Assembly (NCBI RefSeq): GCF_020564935.1
Contig: NZ_JAJCXB010000004.1
Location: 1 to 64,000, forward strand
Source: Streptomyces pinistramenti
Lineage (GTDB): Bacteria > Actinomycetota > Actinomycetes > Streptomycetales > Streptomycetaceae
Length of the DNA stretch: 64,000 bases
Reading direction: 5' to 3'
Part shown: positions 1-8,627 of the stretch, piece after piece
Layout: each line of letters opens with the position of its first letter
How positions within the stretch are numbered: position 1 is the stretch's first letter
The notes under the pieces: generated by a model
The model's input: only the letters and a program-made list of their open reading frames with translations
Database searches by the model: none
Told to the model about the DNA's origin: nothing
Translations under genes and position numbers: made by a program

Positions 1-390
1 GTAACCGCCCTGGCCGCCCTGGGTGCCGGGGCCGGGAGGCTGTCCCGGGCCTGGGGCCGGCGGCGGGAAGTCGTAGCCGCCCTGGGTGCCGGGGCCGGGT
101 GCCGGAGCGGGCGGGAAGCCGTAGCCGCCCTGGTCGCCCTGGGGGCCGGGGCCGCCGGGCGGCGGGCCCATCTGACCGGGGGGCGGGCCGGGCGGCCGGC
201 TCGGAGGCGGGCCCATCTGGCCGGGCGGCGGGGGCGGCGGTCCCGGCTGGCCGGTCGGCTGGCCGGGCGGTGCGTTCAGGAACCCCGCAGGCAGGGAGGG
301 CGGCGGGGGGACAGCGCCCGCCATCCGCTGGCCGCACACCTCGCACCAGTCTTCGGCCACCGACTGGTGTCCGTTCGGGCAGGTCGGCAT
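1..390 (-). CDS. Zinc-ribbon, Pro/Gly-rich signalling protein (partial, N-terminal 130 aa)
   Basis: Only the N-terminus is in the window; the gene runs off the left edge. The start ATG (388-390) opens MPTCPNGHQ, a small zinc ribbon with C4, H8, C16 and C19. It is followed by a long low-complexity linker of Gly, Pro and Gln, whose last part is tandem units of the type FPPAPGPGTQGG; the DNA at about 1-180 is visibly repeated. No catalytic domain is visible yet. In Streptomyces, proteins that start this way next to a PP2C/PknG cluster often end in an FHA domain, which would bind phosphothreonine. That is inference here because the C-terminus is missing. It lies downstream of the PP2C gene on the same strand but after a 305-base gap. 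Confidence 0.6.
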   Translation of the reverse strand, partial: MPTCPNGHQSVAEDWCEVCGQRMAGAVPPPPSLPAGFLNAPPGQPTGQPGPPPPPPGQMGPPPSRPPGPPPGQMGPPPGGPGPQGDQGGYGFPPAPAPGPGTQGGYDFPPPAPGPGQPPGPGTQGGQGGY

Positions 391-695
391 GTCGGTTCTT
401 CCCCCTCCGTACCGTTGGTCCGGCGTTGATTCCGGTGGCATTGCTCGTTGGTCATTTCGTGACGCGGACGGTGGTCGCCGAGCGCGCTACGAGGGCACCC
501 CGTACGCCGCGGCGACCGCCGCTTTCCGTCGCACAGTACCGGTCGCGGTACCGGCGACGCCCATCACCTTCGCAAGCAGTTTCGCAGTCTCCCCGCAACG
601 GCCCCCCTCGCCGGCCGTGCCGTTCCGCCCATGCCACCCGGCTTGCGGGCATCCCATCCGCACTGAACGGATTGCGCCGGTTTCACCTGTCCTGC
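391..695. other. Gap with no supported gene inside the kinase cluster
   Basis: This 305-base stretch separates the phosphatase gene from the next gene of the cluster, while the junction upstream of the phosphatase is nearly overlapping. Open frames in it are short, arginine-rich and show no family signature. A promoter for the partial gene at the left edge may be here, but I see no clear -35/-10 pair. Confidence 0.5.
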
Positions 696-2078
696 TCAGG
701 CCGGAGACGTGCCTCCCGAGGGGACGGGGAACGGCACCACCGCCACCGTGACGTTGTCGTGGCCGCCACCGTCGAGCGCGTGCGTGACCAGCGTCCTGGC
801 GCTGTCCAGCGGCCGTTCCCGGGTGTCGGCCGGCAGCACGGCGGCCAGCTGCGCGGCGGTCTCGGCGTAGTTCCACAGGCCGTCCGTGCAGACCACCACC
901 ACGCCGGGGCCGTCCGGCTGGAAGTGCTGGGTGTGCGGCTCGACCTCGTACGCGTCGGCGCCGAGCCAGCCGGTGATGGCGTGCGCGCGTTCGTCCGCCA
1001 TCGCCTCGGCCTCGGACATCAGGTTGTTGGCGACCATCTGCGCCGCCCAGGAGTCGTCCTCGGTGAGCCGGGCGGGGGGCACCGTGCGGTCGTCGGGGAT
1101 CCAGTAGGCGCGGCTGTCGCCGACCCAGCCGACGGTCAGCAGGCCGCCGCCGACCACCGCGCCGACGAGGGTGCAGGCCGGGGCGTTCTGCCTGCGGTGC
1201 TCCTCCTGGCCGGCCTCGTCCTGTACCGCGAGGGCGTTGACCGCGGCCGCCGCCGTCACGATCGCCTCGTGCAGGGCCTGCTGCGGATGGACGCCGCGCG
1301 GCAGCGAAGCCAGCAGGGAATCGCTCGCGGCCCCTGACGCCGCCTCGGACGCCTCGTCGGGGCGGGTCGCCGAGGAGACGCCGTCGCAGACCACGGCGAC
1401 CACGGCGGGCGCGCCGTCCGGCAGCGCGGTGGCGGTCAGGGCGAAGAAGTCTTCGTTGCGGTGGTGGCGGTGCCCGCGGTCGCTGACCGCCGCCGAGCCT
1501 GCCAACTCCCGCTCCAGATGGTCGCGTTCACGTGGCTGGGCCTGGCCGCACCGCGTGCAGTACCCGTCGATGTCCACGGCCGCGGCCCGGCAGACCGCGC
1601 ACACCCGGGTGCCGCGCACCGGCGTCTGCGGCTGCCCGGCGGCGTCCGCGACGGCCTCGTACCCGGCTACCCGGGGGTCGGCGGGAGCGGGCGGCGCCGG
1701 GGGAGTGGCGGGGTCTTCGTCCGCGGGCGGGGCCTGCGGCGGCGGCACGGCGCCCGGCACCTCGCCCTCGGGGCCGCTCGCGGCGGCCTGCGCTCCCTGG
1801 GGCGCCGTCAGGCCCGGCTGCCACGGGGCGACCTGCGGCGGCACCGCGTACGGGTCGGGCAGCGGCATCCCGGGCGCGGGCGGCAGGACGGTGTCCGGCG
1901 GCGCGTACGTGACCGGGGGCGGCGGGCCGTAGCCGGGCGGGCGGCCCGTGCCGTCCGCCGGGCGGCCGCCGGGGGCCGCGGCAGCCGCGGGTCCGGCGCC
2001 GCAGCGTCCACAGAATCTGTCCCCCCGGTCGAGCGGCTTGCCGCAGCTCGGACACCTGGACGGCCCAGTCACACCCAT
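696..2078 (-). CDS. PP2C-family protein phosphatase with two N-terminal zinc ribbons
   Basis: A 460-residue protein, probably a Ser/Thr phosphatase that reverses the phosphorylation made by the adjacent PknG-type kinase. Residues 9-26 form a zinc ribbon (C9, C12, C23, C26). A Pro/Ala-rich linker leads to a second ribbon (VCAVC...CTRCG), and the PP2C domain fills the C-terminal 260 residues. PP2C metal motifs are visible: SDRGHRHHRNED, VVCDGVSS, GWVGDSRAYW, VVCTDGLWNY and GGHDNVTVAV. The start is ATG at 2078, one base after the stop of the kinase gene (TGA ends at 2080), so translation is likely coupled. An upstream in-frame extension overlaps the kinase gene and is not used. No membrane segment is seen, so it should be cytosolic. 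Confidence 0.88.
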   Translation of the reverse strand: MGVTGPSRCPSCGKPLDRGDRFCGRCGAGPAAAAAPGGRPADGTGRPPGYGPPPPVTYAPPDTVLPPAPGMPLPDPYAVPPQVAPWQPGLTAPQGAQAAASGPEGEVPGAVPPPQAPPADEDPATPPAPPAPADPRVAGYEAVADAAGQPQTPVRGTRVCAVCRAAAVDIDGYCTRCGQAQPRERDHLERELAGSAAVSDRGHRHHRNEDFFALTATALPDGAPAVVAVVCDGVSSATRPDEASEAASGAASDSLLASLPRGVHPQQALHEAIVTAAAAVNALAVQDEAGQEEHRRQNAPACTLVGAVVGGGLLTVGWVGDSRAYWIPDDRTVPPARLTEDDSWAAQMVANNLMSEAEAMADERAHAITGWLGADAYEVEPHTQHFQPDGPGVVVVCTDGLWNYAETAAQLAAVLPADTRERPLDSARTLVTHALDGGGHDNVTVAVVPFPVPSGGTSPA

Positions 2079-2079
2079 G

Positions 2080-4599
2080 TCACACCCACGTCCTGGGGCG
2101 GAAGCGGTTGGCCCGTTCCACCAGCTCGATCCTTTCCTCGCCACGCTGCGCCATCCGCGCGAGCAGGCGGTACGACCGTTCCAGACCGAACCGCAGCCCG
2201 CGTTCGTCCAGCGTGCTGCCGAGCAGCACCGGCCGCTCGGGCGGGCTGTGCCCGCCGTCCGGCCGGGCACCGTGGCTCACGGAGAGTACCCAGTCCAGGG
2301 CGCTTCCCAGTACCTCGGTGGTCAGTTGCTCGCGGCGCCGGTCGTCCAGGCCGAAGTCCGCGAGGTGCTCGACCTGTTCGGCGGCGGCCCGCAGCTCCGC
2401 CGGGCGGGCCTCGTGTGCGGAGCGCCGCCACAGCCGTGCGCGGACCGCCGCGATGCGGGCCGCCGTGTAGTGGATGGAGGTCTCGGGGACCGACTCCAGG
2501 GCGGTCACCGCCCCCTCCCGGTCGCCCGCCGCCAGCCGTACCCGGGCCAGCCCGAACGCCGCGCTGACGAAGCTGCGGTCGGTCGTCCACACCAGCCGGT
2601 AGTACTCATCGGCGGTGTCCCACTGCCCCAGTTGCGCCGCGCACAGGGCCAGCGCCAGCTTCGGCGCGGGCTCGCCGGGAAAGGCGTCGTAGACGGCGTC
2701 GAAGGCCGCCGCGGCGCTCTCCAGGTCCCCGGTCGCCAGTGTCACCAGGCCGCGGTGCCACACCGGCCGCCAGTCCCCGGCCCACCGCTCGGCGCCGTCC
2801 TCCTCGGTCAGCGCGGCCAGCGCCTTGAGCGCCGCCGCGCCGTCGCCCGCCTCCAGGCGGGCCCGCAGCGCGCGCAGCCGCAGTTCGAGCGAGTCGGCCG
2901 GTGCGGAGGGCAGCGCGGCGGCGAGTTCGGCGGGGTCCGCGGCCACAAGACCGGCCAGGAATCCGGCGTTGGGGTCGGCCGGAGCCACGTGGGGCACCGG
3001 CAGCGCGAGCACCGCGGCCGGTACGTCCACAGGACGCAGCCCGGGGCCCTCGTCCGCACCGGGCCGGTCCGTGCCCACGGTCTCGACCGCGGTACGCCCG
3101 CGGGCCCGGGGCCGCACCCGCCCGCGCGCCCCGAGCAGCGAACCGCCGCCGTCGGCCGTCGCGGGCAACGCGGTGTCCGCCACCCGCAGTTCGGGCCCGA
3201 ACAGCTGCGACAGTGCGGGCCGCGGCGTGCCGGACCGCAGCGCCACCACCTCGCGCAGGACGCCGGTCAGCTGTGCGGCCATCTCCTCGGCCGAGCTGAA
3301 CCTGCGGTCGCGGTCCGGGTCCGTGGCGCGTACCAGCAGCCGGTAGAAGGACTCGTACGCCCGGAAGACCTCGATGTGCTCGGGGTCGGGCAGCGAGTCG
3401 GCGAAGACGTTCGTGTAGCCCTGGAAGTCGAAGGTGAGCACGGCGAGGGTGCGGGCGACGGTGTAGAGGTCGGAGGCGACGGACGGGCCGAGGGCGGCGA
3501 CTTCGGGAGCCTGGTAGCCGACCGTGCCGTAGATCGCGCTCTCCTCGTCGTCCATCCGGCGCACCGCGCCCATGTCGATGAGCTTGAGCTGGTCGCCCTG
3601 CTGGATGGCGTTGTCGACCTTGAAGTCGCAGTAGAGGAGCTGGCGGCTGTGGAGGTGGCCGAGTGCCTCCAGCGCCTCGATGCCGTAGGCGCAGGCCACC
3701 TCGACGGGCAGCGGGTCGCGCCGTCCCTGGGGCGTGCGGCGGGCGTTGGCGAGGTCCTTGAGCGAGGTGCCGCCGACGTACTCCATGACGAGGTAGCCGT
3801 CCCGGCTGCCCGTCGCGGGATCCAGGTGCTCGACGAAGTTGTAGATCCGCACGATGTTGGCGTGCTCGATCTCGGCGAGGAAGCGGCGCTCGGACAGGGC
3901 GACCGCCAGCGCCTCTTCGTCGCCGGTGTCCAGCAGGCCCTTGAGCACCACCCAGCGGTCGGAGACCGCGCGGTCGACGGCCAGGTAGATCCAGCCGAGG
4001 CCGCCGTGCGCCAGGCAGCCCGCCACCTCGTACTGGCCGCGCACCACGTCACCGGCCCGCAGCTTGGGCACGAAGCTGTACGGGTGGCCGCACGCCGTGC
4101 AGAACCCTTCCGTGGTGCCCCGAACGCCGCCGCGGGTCCTGCCCACCGGCGCCCCGCAGTCGCTGCGGCTGCAGAACCGCTTCCGCTCGGGCACCTCGGG
4201 ATCGTCGAGCACCGCGGCCCGCGGATCGGGTCGCGGCACTTCGGGCACCGTCACCAGACCTGCGCCCAGCCGCCCGCGTGCCGATCCGGAGCCGGTGCCG
4301 CCGCCCGTGCCGGGGGCGGGCACCGCGGGCAGGGCGCGGGCCGGGCCGCGCCCTGCGGCGGAGGGGGCGGGGCCGGCCGCGAGGCGGGTCGCGGCGGGCG
4401 CGGGTCCTGCGGGCGCGACCGGGGTGCCCGGGGCCGCGACGGTCCGTTCGGTGACACCCGTCGGCGGTGAGGCGAGCAGGCCGACCGGTGAGACCACCGG
4501 CGCGCGGCCGCAGACGTCGCAGTACCGTTCGCCGCCGGCGTCTTCGTAGCGGCCCGTGCACTCCCTTCGCTGGCACGCGGCAGCCGCCCGCTCCGTCAC
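2080..4599 (-). CDS. pknG: PknG-type serine/threonine protein kinase with TPR domain
   Basis: A soluble 839-residue kinase of the PknG family. A short zinc ribbon (C9, C14, C27, C30) and a Pro/Ala-rich linker are followed by a rubredoxin-like metal site (C143, C148, C167, C170). The kinase domain runs from about 187 to 450, with a Gly loop AHGGLGWIY, catalytic Lys220, Asp325 in YCDFKVDN and Asp342 in IDMGAV. The rest is helical TPR-like repeats, as in mycobacterial PknG. There PknG phosphorylates the FHA protein GarA/OdhI to tune 2-oxoglutarate and glutamate metabolism. The start is GTG at 4599, overlapping the previous stop as GTGA. A longer frame upstream only shadows the coiled-coil gene. 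The location after GlnH/GlnX-like genes supports the assignment. Confidence 0.92.
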   Translation of the reverse strand: MTERAAAACQRRECTGRYEDAGGERYCDVCGRAPVVSPVGLLASPPTGVTERTVAAPGTPVAPAGPAPAATRLAAGPAPSAAGRGPARALPAVPAPGTGGGTGSGSARGRLGAGLVTVPEVPRPDPRAAVLDDPEVPERKRFCSRSDCGAPVGRTRGGVRGTTEGFCTACGHPYSFVPKLRAGDVVRGQYEVAGCLAHGGLGWIYLAVDRAVSDRWVVLKGLLDTGDEEALAVALSERRFLAEIEHANIVRIYNFVEHLDPATGSRDGYLVMEYVGGTSLKDLANARRTPQGRRDPLPVEVACAYGIEALEALGHLHSRQLLYCDFKVDNAIQQGDQLKLIDMGAVRRMDDEESAIYGTVGYQAPEVAALGPSVASDLYTVARTLAVLTFDFQGYTNVFADSLPDPEHIEVFRAYESFYRLLVRATDPDRDRRFSSAEEMAAQLTGVLREVVALRSGTPRPALSQLFGPELRVADTALPATADGGGSLLGARGRVRPRARGRTAVETVGTDRPGADEGPGLRPVDVPAAVLALPVPHVAPADPNAGFLAGLVAADPAELAAALPSAPADSLELRLRALRARLEAGDGAAALKALAALTEEDGAERWAGDWRPVWHRGLVTLATGDLESAAAAFDAVYDAFPGEPAPKLALALCAAQLGQWDTADEYYRLVWTTDRSFVSAAFGLARVRLAAGDREGAVTALESVPETSIHYTAARIAAVRARLWRRSAHEARPAELRAAAEQVEHLADFGLDDRRREQLTTEVLGSALDWVLSVSHGARPDGGHSPPERPVLLGSTLDERGLRFGLERSYRLLARMAQRGEERIELVERANRFRPRTWV

Positions 4600-5885
4600 G
4601 CGCCGCCCTCCCGGTCCCACTGATCCGGAACCATCGCCTCCGTCGCCGCCTGCTGATAGCGCAGCACCGCCGCCGCGGCCGCCCGCAGGTCGCAGGGCGC
4701 GCTCCACAGCATCCGGCGGGCCGCGTCGTAGCGCTCGGCAAGGAGCGGGTCGTCGGCCAGGCCGTGCCGGGCGACCTTCGCCTTGTACGCGTCCAGCCGA
4801 CCGCGCAGCTCGGCGCGGACCGCGAGCGGCGCGGTGACCGCGGTCAACGACTCGCGGGCCCGCAGCAGTTCGTCCTCGGCGCGCTCCTCCAGGCGTTCCA
4901 GGAGCGGCGAGAGACGGTGCCACTGCGCGTGCCTGCGGTAGTCGACGGCGGCCGCCAGCTGTTCGTGCAGCGCCGCCGACGGGCTGCTGACCGCGGGCAC
5001 CTCGGACGCGGCGATCTTCGCCAGCACCTCGCCGCGCGCCTGCCTGGCCTCGGTCAGCGTCCGGTCGGCCCGGGACAGCACGTCCCGCAGGTGCATCAGC
5101 CGCTGCTCGGCGTCCTGCCGGACGTCCAGCACCGCCTCGATCTCCCGCCGGACGTCCTCCAGCGCGCGGGCCGCACGGTCGTAGCGCTCGGTGTCGGGGC
5201 GCCCGCCGCCCGGCGCCGAACTGCCGGTCGACGACGACACCCAGAACGCCAGCGGGTCCGCGATCACCTCCGCGCGCAGCCGCCCCAACTCCTCGGTGAT
5301 GTCCTCCAGATCGTCGCCCGACGGATGCTCGCCCGGCCTGACGCCCACCGAGTGCGCCAGCGAGCGGGTGCGCTGCAACTCCGCCGCGAGCAGGTCGATC
5401 CGGGCGGGCAGCGCGGACCACACGGAGTCGGCGGCGACGATGACGTCAAGCGCCCGCGCGTAGCGGCCGTTCATCCGCTCGACCAGCTCCCGCAGGGTGC
5501 ACCGCTGTACGGCGCCGTCCGTCGTGACCTCCGCCCCCGTGCTGTCCAGCAGCGCGGTCAGCTCCGCCAGGTCGTCGGGCGAGGACCAGCGTCGGCGCGC
5601 CCGCACCTCACGGGCGCGGGTCAGGGCCGCCGTGTACGCGTCGAAGTGCGACCACAGCACGGCGATGGACCGCTCGGTGGCCGCCCACCGTTCTTTGGTG
5701 ACACCGGTCAGGTCGGCGCCCTCCAGAAGCCGGCGCCCTGCGTGGTCCTGCAGCGCCAGCAGCGAGGACTCGATCGCGTCGTACTCGGCGCCCAGCCGCG
5801 CCAGCGCGCGGTCGGCCTCGTCGCGGTCCAGCGCCTGGCCTTCCGGCCTCCCCGCAGAACCGGGGAAGGGTCCAGAGACCCCCAT
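4596..5885 (-). CDS. Coiled-coil protein of the glnX-pknG cluster, function unknown
   Basis: A 429-residue, highly charged, mostly helical protein without signal peptide or membrane segment. Long heptad-like stretches run from about residue 20 to the C-terminus, with a Gly/Ser-rich break near residues 225-240 (SSSTGSSAPGGG). I do not recognise a catalytic motif. It sits between the binding protein gene and pknG and overlaps pknG by four bases (GTGA), so it is almost certainly co-translated with the kinase. It could be an adaptor linking the membrane receptor to the kinase. That role is inferred from position only. Confidence 0.75.
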   Translation of the reverse strand: MGVSGPFPGSAGRPEGQALDRDEADRALARLGAEYDAIESSLLALQDHAGRRLLEGADLTGVTKERWAATERSIAVLWSHFDAYTAALTRAREVRARRRWSSPDDLAELTALLDSTGAEVTTDGAVQRCTLRELVERMNGRYARALDVIVAADSVWSALPARIDLLAAELQRTRSLAHSVGVRPGEHPSGDDLEDITEELGRLRAEVIADPLAFWVSSSTGSSAPGGGRPDTERYDRAARALEDVRREIEAVLDVRQDAEQRLMHLRDVLSRADRTLTEARQARGEVLAKIAASEVPAVSSPSAALHEQLAAAVDYRRHAQWHRLSPLLERLEERAEDELLRARESLTAVTAPLAVRAELRGRLDAYKAKVARHGLADDPLLAERYDAARRMLWSAPCDLRAAAAAVLRYQQAATEAMVPDQWDREGGA

Positions 5886-6003
5886 CGATCACCTCTCCAA
5901 ACTGCGTACGGTGCGCGGTGGTTGGTGCGCTTCGGCCGCCTCTCGGGTGCTGCCCCTTCCGGGTTTCCTCCATACTGCCGCCAGCCGGCCTTCCGTGGGG
6001 CGG

Positions 6004-7011
6004 TCAGTCGGTGTATTCCGGCGTCGGTGGTCCGGATATGCCAGGCATGTCGGCTTTCAGCCAGGTGTGATACGCCCGCATCCAGGGGCTGTCGGCGCCC
6101 TTGCCGCGGTAGTCGTCGAGCACCTTGTTCACCCGCCGCACCAGATCCGGGTCGTCCCTGTTCATCGCGACGCCGTACGCCTCGTCCGTGAACGGCTTCC
6201 CCTTCAGCTCCACCGTCGGATCCTGCGCCGCCTGCGCCGCGGCCAGCGCACTGTCGGTCACCACCGCGTCCGCCTCGCCGAGCTGGAGCCGCACCAGGCA
6301 GTCGAGCTGGCTCGGCACCAGCAGCACCTTCGCGCCGTGCGGCTGCCGCGCCAGCTCCGTCTCGCCCGTCGACCCCGCGGCCGTGCAGACCCGCTTGCCG
6401 CGCAGCGAGCCGTCGAACGCGGTGATCTTCGATTCCTTGGGCGCAAGCACCTGCTGACCGGCCTGGAAGTACGCGGTGGAGAACGCCACTTGGCGCTTGC
6501 GCGCGCAGTTGATCGTCATCGTGCGCACCACCATGTCGACCCGGCGGTGCCGCAGGGCGGGGATCCGCTGGTTGGTCGGCACCGCCAGGAAGACCACCTT
6601 CGGGTGCGGGCCCAGGATGTCCTTGGCGAGGGCCCGCGCCAGGTCGATGTCGAAGCCCTCCAGCTCGCCGGAGTCCGGGTCGCGGAACCCCCAGCGGTAG
6701 GTGTTCTGGTCGACGCCGACGACCAGTTGGCCCTTCTTCTTGATCCGCCGCACGGCCGGACCGTCCGCGGGCGACGGCCGCAGGCTGCGCGCCGCCGTCT
6801 CCTTCGTGCACCGCTCCGCTGCGGGCGACGCCTGCGCCGTGCCGGGTGCGTACGCCCCGTGCGCCGCCCGGCGACCGGCCTGCGGGTGTGGCGTGCCGGT
6901 GCTCAGCGCGGGCACCAGCACCGCGGCCGCCACCGCCATCACCCCCGCACCGGCGACGACCGGCGACAGGGCCGCCCGCAGATTCCGCAGGCCGCGCGCC
7001 CGCCGCGTCAT
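6004..7011 (-). CDS. glnH: Extracytoplasmic glutamate/aspartate-type solute-binding protein (GlnH-like)
   Basis: A 335-residue protein with an N-terminal hydrophobic segment (about 12-37) followed by a type-3 solute-binding fold of the amino-acid family (GQLVVGVDQNTYRWGFRD, GFDIDLARALAKDI, DMVVRTMTINCARKRQVAFS, CTAAGSTGETEL). The family binds polar amino acids outside the membrane. No ABC permease or ATPase is next to it; the partners are the membrane receptor and the PknG-type kinase, matching GlnH of the mycobacterial GlnX-GlnH-PknG sensor. Unusually there is no lipobox cysteine at the end of the hydrophobic segment, so the protein may be anchored by the helix itself or released. The start is ATG at 7011, 20 bases after the stop of the receptor gene. 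Confidence 0.85.
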   Translation of the reverse strand: MTRRARGLRNLRAALSPVVAGAGVMAVAAAVLVPALSTGTPHPQAGRRAAHGAYAPGTAQASPAAERCTKETAARSLRPSPADGPAVRRIKKKGQLVVGVDQNTYRWGFRDPDSGELEGFDIDLARALAKDILGPHPKVVFLAVPTNQRIPALRHRRVDMVVRTMTINCARKRQVAFSTAYFQAGQQVLAPKESKITAFDGSLRGKRVCTAAGSTGETELARQPHGAKVLLVPSQLDCLVRLQLGEADAVVTDSALAAAQAAQDPTVELKGKPFTDEAYGVAMNRDDPDLVRRVNKVLDDYRGKGADSPWMRAYHTWLKADMPGISGPPTPEYTD

Positions 7012-7031
7012 GTGGTCCGCACCCTGCCCCC

Positions 7032-8432
7032 TCACCGGTACTCCGACAGCCTGCGCCCGATGCCCAGCACCGCGCCCGCCGCGCCCACGACGGCCAGGGC
7101 ACAGGCCCCGGCCGCCAGCCCGCCGAACGCGCCGCGCCCGTCGTCGGCCGCTTGCCGGAACTGGTCCTGCTCGTGCGCCACCGCACCGCGCAGCGCCGCG
7201 TCGACCCGGTCGAAGGACTCCCGGGTCGGCCGGTCCGTGCCGATCACCCGGCGCAGCGCCTGGTCGTAGTCGCCCTTGTCGTCCGCGGCGCGCGCCTGTG
7301 CGTGCCGCTGCTGCCACTCGCGCAGCTGCGCCACCGCCCGGCGCACCGGCTGCCGGCCCGCCTCGTCGTCGGCCATCGCCAGCGCGGTCCCCAGCGCGCT
7401 GCCCGGCGCCGCGGGACCGTGCGCTGCGCCGCCCGCCAGGTCCTTCATGCCGGAGCGGAAACCGGCCTCGTAGAAGTCCTGTTGGTCGCCGGTGAGCCGC
7501 GCGCCCCTGGCCACCAGCGTCAGATTCTCGTCGCCGCGGGCCCGGAGGGTGTCGATCCGCGCTTCGTTGAGCACCCGCAGCGAACGGGCGCCGTTGTCGA
7601 ATGCCTCGCCGAGCCCGGCGCGCGCCGTCGTGTGCCCCACCACCAGCCACAGCAGCAGCATCACCGACGCGGCGGTGGCCGTCACCAGGCCGCGGTTGAA
7701 CACCCGGTTGGTCCGCAGGTAGCTGCGCCGCTGCGCCCAGCCGAGCGCGCAGATCGCGGCGGCTCCTGCGGTGAGCGAGGCCCACGGCCACGCCGTCGCC
7801 GCGGCATGGTCGGCGGCCAGCCGCCCGGTCTCGGTGTCGTACCAGGCGCGGGCCGCCGGGAGGAGTTCCCCGCGCATCCGTTCGTTGGCGTAGCGCAGGT
7901 AGGCGCCGCCGAGCGGCAGGCCCTGCCGGTTGTCGGCGCGGGCCGTCTCGACCAGGCCCGTGTAGCGGGGGAGCAGGCGGTTGATGGTGCTGATGTGGTG
8001 GCCGGCCGCGTCCGTCATACGCGTCGATCCGGCCGCCTTGACCAGCAGTTCCGACGCGGTGGCGAGGTCGGCCGCGTAGCGTGCGCGGGTGTCGCGGGGC
8101 TCGTCGCCGCCGGCCAGGAAGCCGCTCGCGGCCGTCGTGTCGGCGTCGGCCAGGGAGCGGTAGAGGTCGGCGGCGTCCGCGCTGAGCGGCTGGCTGCTCT
8201 CGGCGACCTCGCGGGCGGCGTCCGCACGGTCGGTGACCTGCCAGGCCGTGACCGCCCCGAACAGCAGGACCAGCAGGGCCAGTACGGCGCCGATCGCCCG
8301 CAGCCTGCCCGGCTCGGTCCGCGTGGCACCGCGCAGTTCGTCGAGGCCGTCGGCCCATGCCGTACGGCGCGCGGCCGGTGGCGGCGGCGCGCTGCCGGGC
8401 TTCGCCTGCGGCACGGACGTCACGGACGGCAC
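7032..8432 (-). CDS. glnX: Four-helix membrane receptor, GlnX-like
   Basis: A roughly 466-residue membrane protein. A short Pro/Ala-rich cytoplasmic tail precedes TM1 (about 44-64), then comes a helical extracellular domain of about 150 residues. TM2 (about 217-235) and TM3 (about 250-272) are joined by a basic cytoplasmic loop. A second helical extracellular domain ends at TM4 (about 435-458). This twice-repeated 'TM-helical bundle-TM' layout, directly upstream of a GlnH-like protein and PknG, matches mycobacterial GlnX, which passes the GlnH ligand signal to PknG. No HAMP, kinase or cyclase domain is present. The start is uncertain: GTG at 8432 lies 4 bases after GGAGG, while GTG at 8423 or 8414 is also possible. 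It is the first gene of the minus-strand cluster. Confidence 0.75.
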   Translation of the reverse strand: MPSVTSVPQAKPGSAPPPPAARRTAWADGLDELRGATRTEPGRLRAIGAVLALLVLLFGAVTAWQVTDRADAAREVAESSQPLSADAADLYRSLADADTTAASGFLAGGDEPRDTRARYAADLATASELLVKAAGSTRMTDAAGHHISTINRLLPRYTGLVETARADNRQGLPLGGAYLRYANERMRGELLPAARAWYDTETGRLAADHAAATAWPWASLTAGAAAICALGWAQRRSYLRTNRVFNRGLVTATAASVMLLLWLVVGHTTARAGLGEAFDNGARSLRVLNEARIDTLRARGDENLTLVARGARLTGDQQDFYEAGFRSGMKDLAGGAAHGPAAPGSALGTALAMADDEAGRQPVRRAVAQLREWQQRHAQARAADDKGDYDQALRRVIGTDRPTRESFDRVDAALRGAVAHEQDQFRQAADDGRGAFGGLAAGACALAVVGAAGAVLGIGRRLSEYR

Positions 8433-8627
8433 ACAACCTCCCCCTGGAGTGCTGACGACGGGTCCGCCCCCGGAACGGGGACACGGGCAGCAGTATGTCC
8501 GCATGCACCGGCGGGCACACCGGTATTGACCTGATCTTGTGTGACCGGACGTAGAGTTGCCGCAGGATTTGCCGGACATCGGAGGACCACGGCGCGGGAC
8601 GTGTCACGGGGTCGCGGGGAGGTCCGG

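Noticed and set aside
1948..4470. An 840-codon plus-strand frame opposite pknG
   Set aside because: It is the mirror of the kinase gene in high-G+C DNA. Composition is dominated by Arg, Gly and Pro and shows no domain.
4600..5421. N-terminal extension of the pknG frame
   Set aside because: It overlaps the coiled-coil gene completely in another frame. The GTG at 4599 with GTGA overlap and the zinc ribbon right after it mark the true start.
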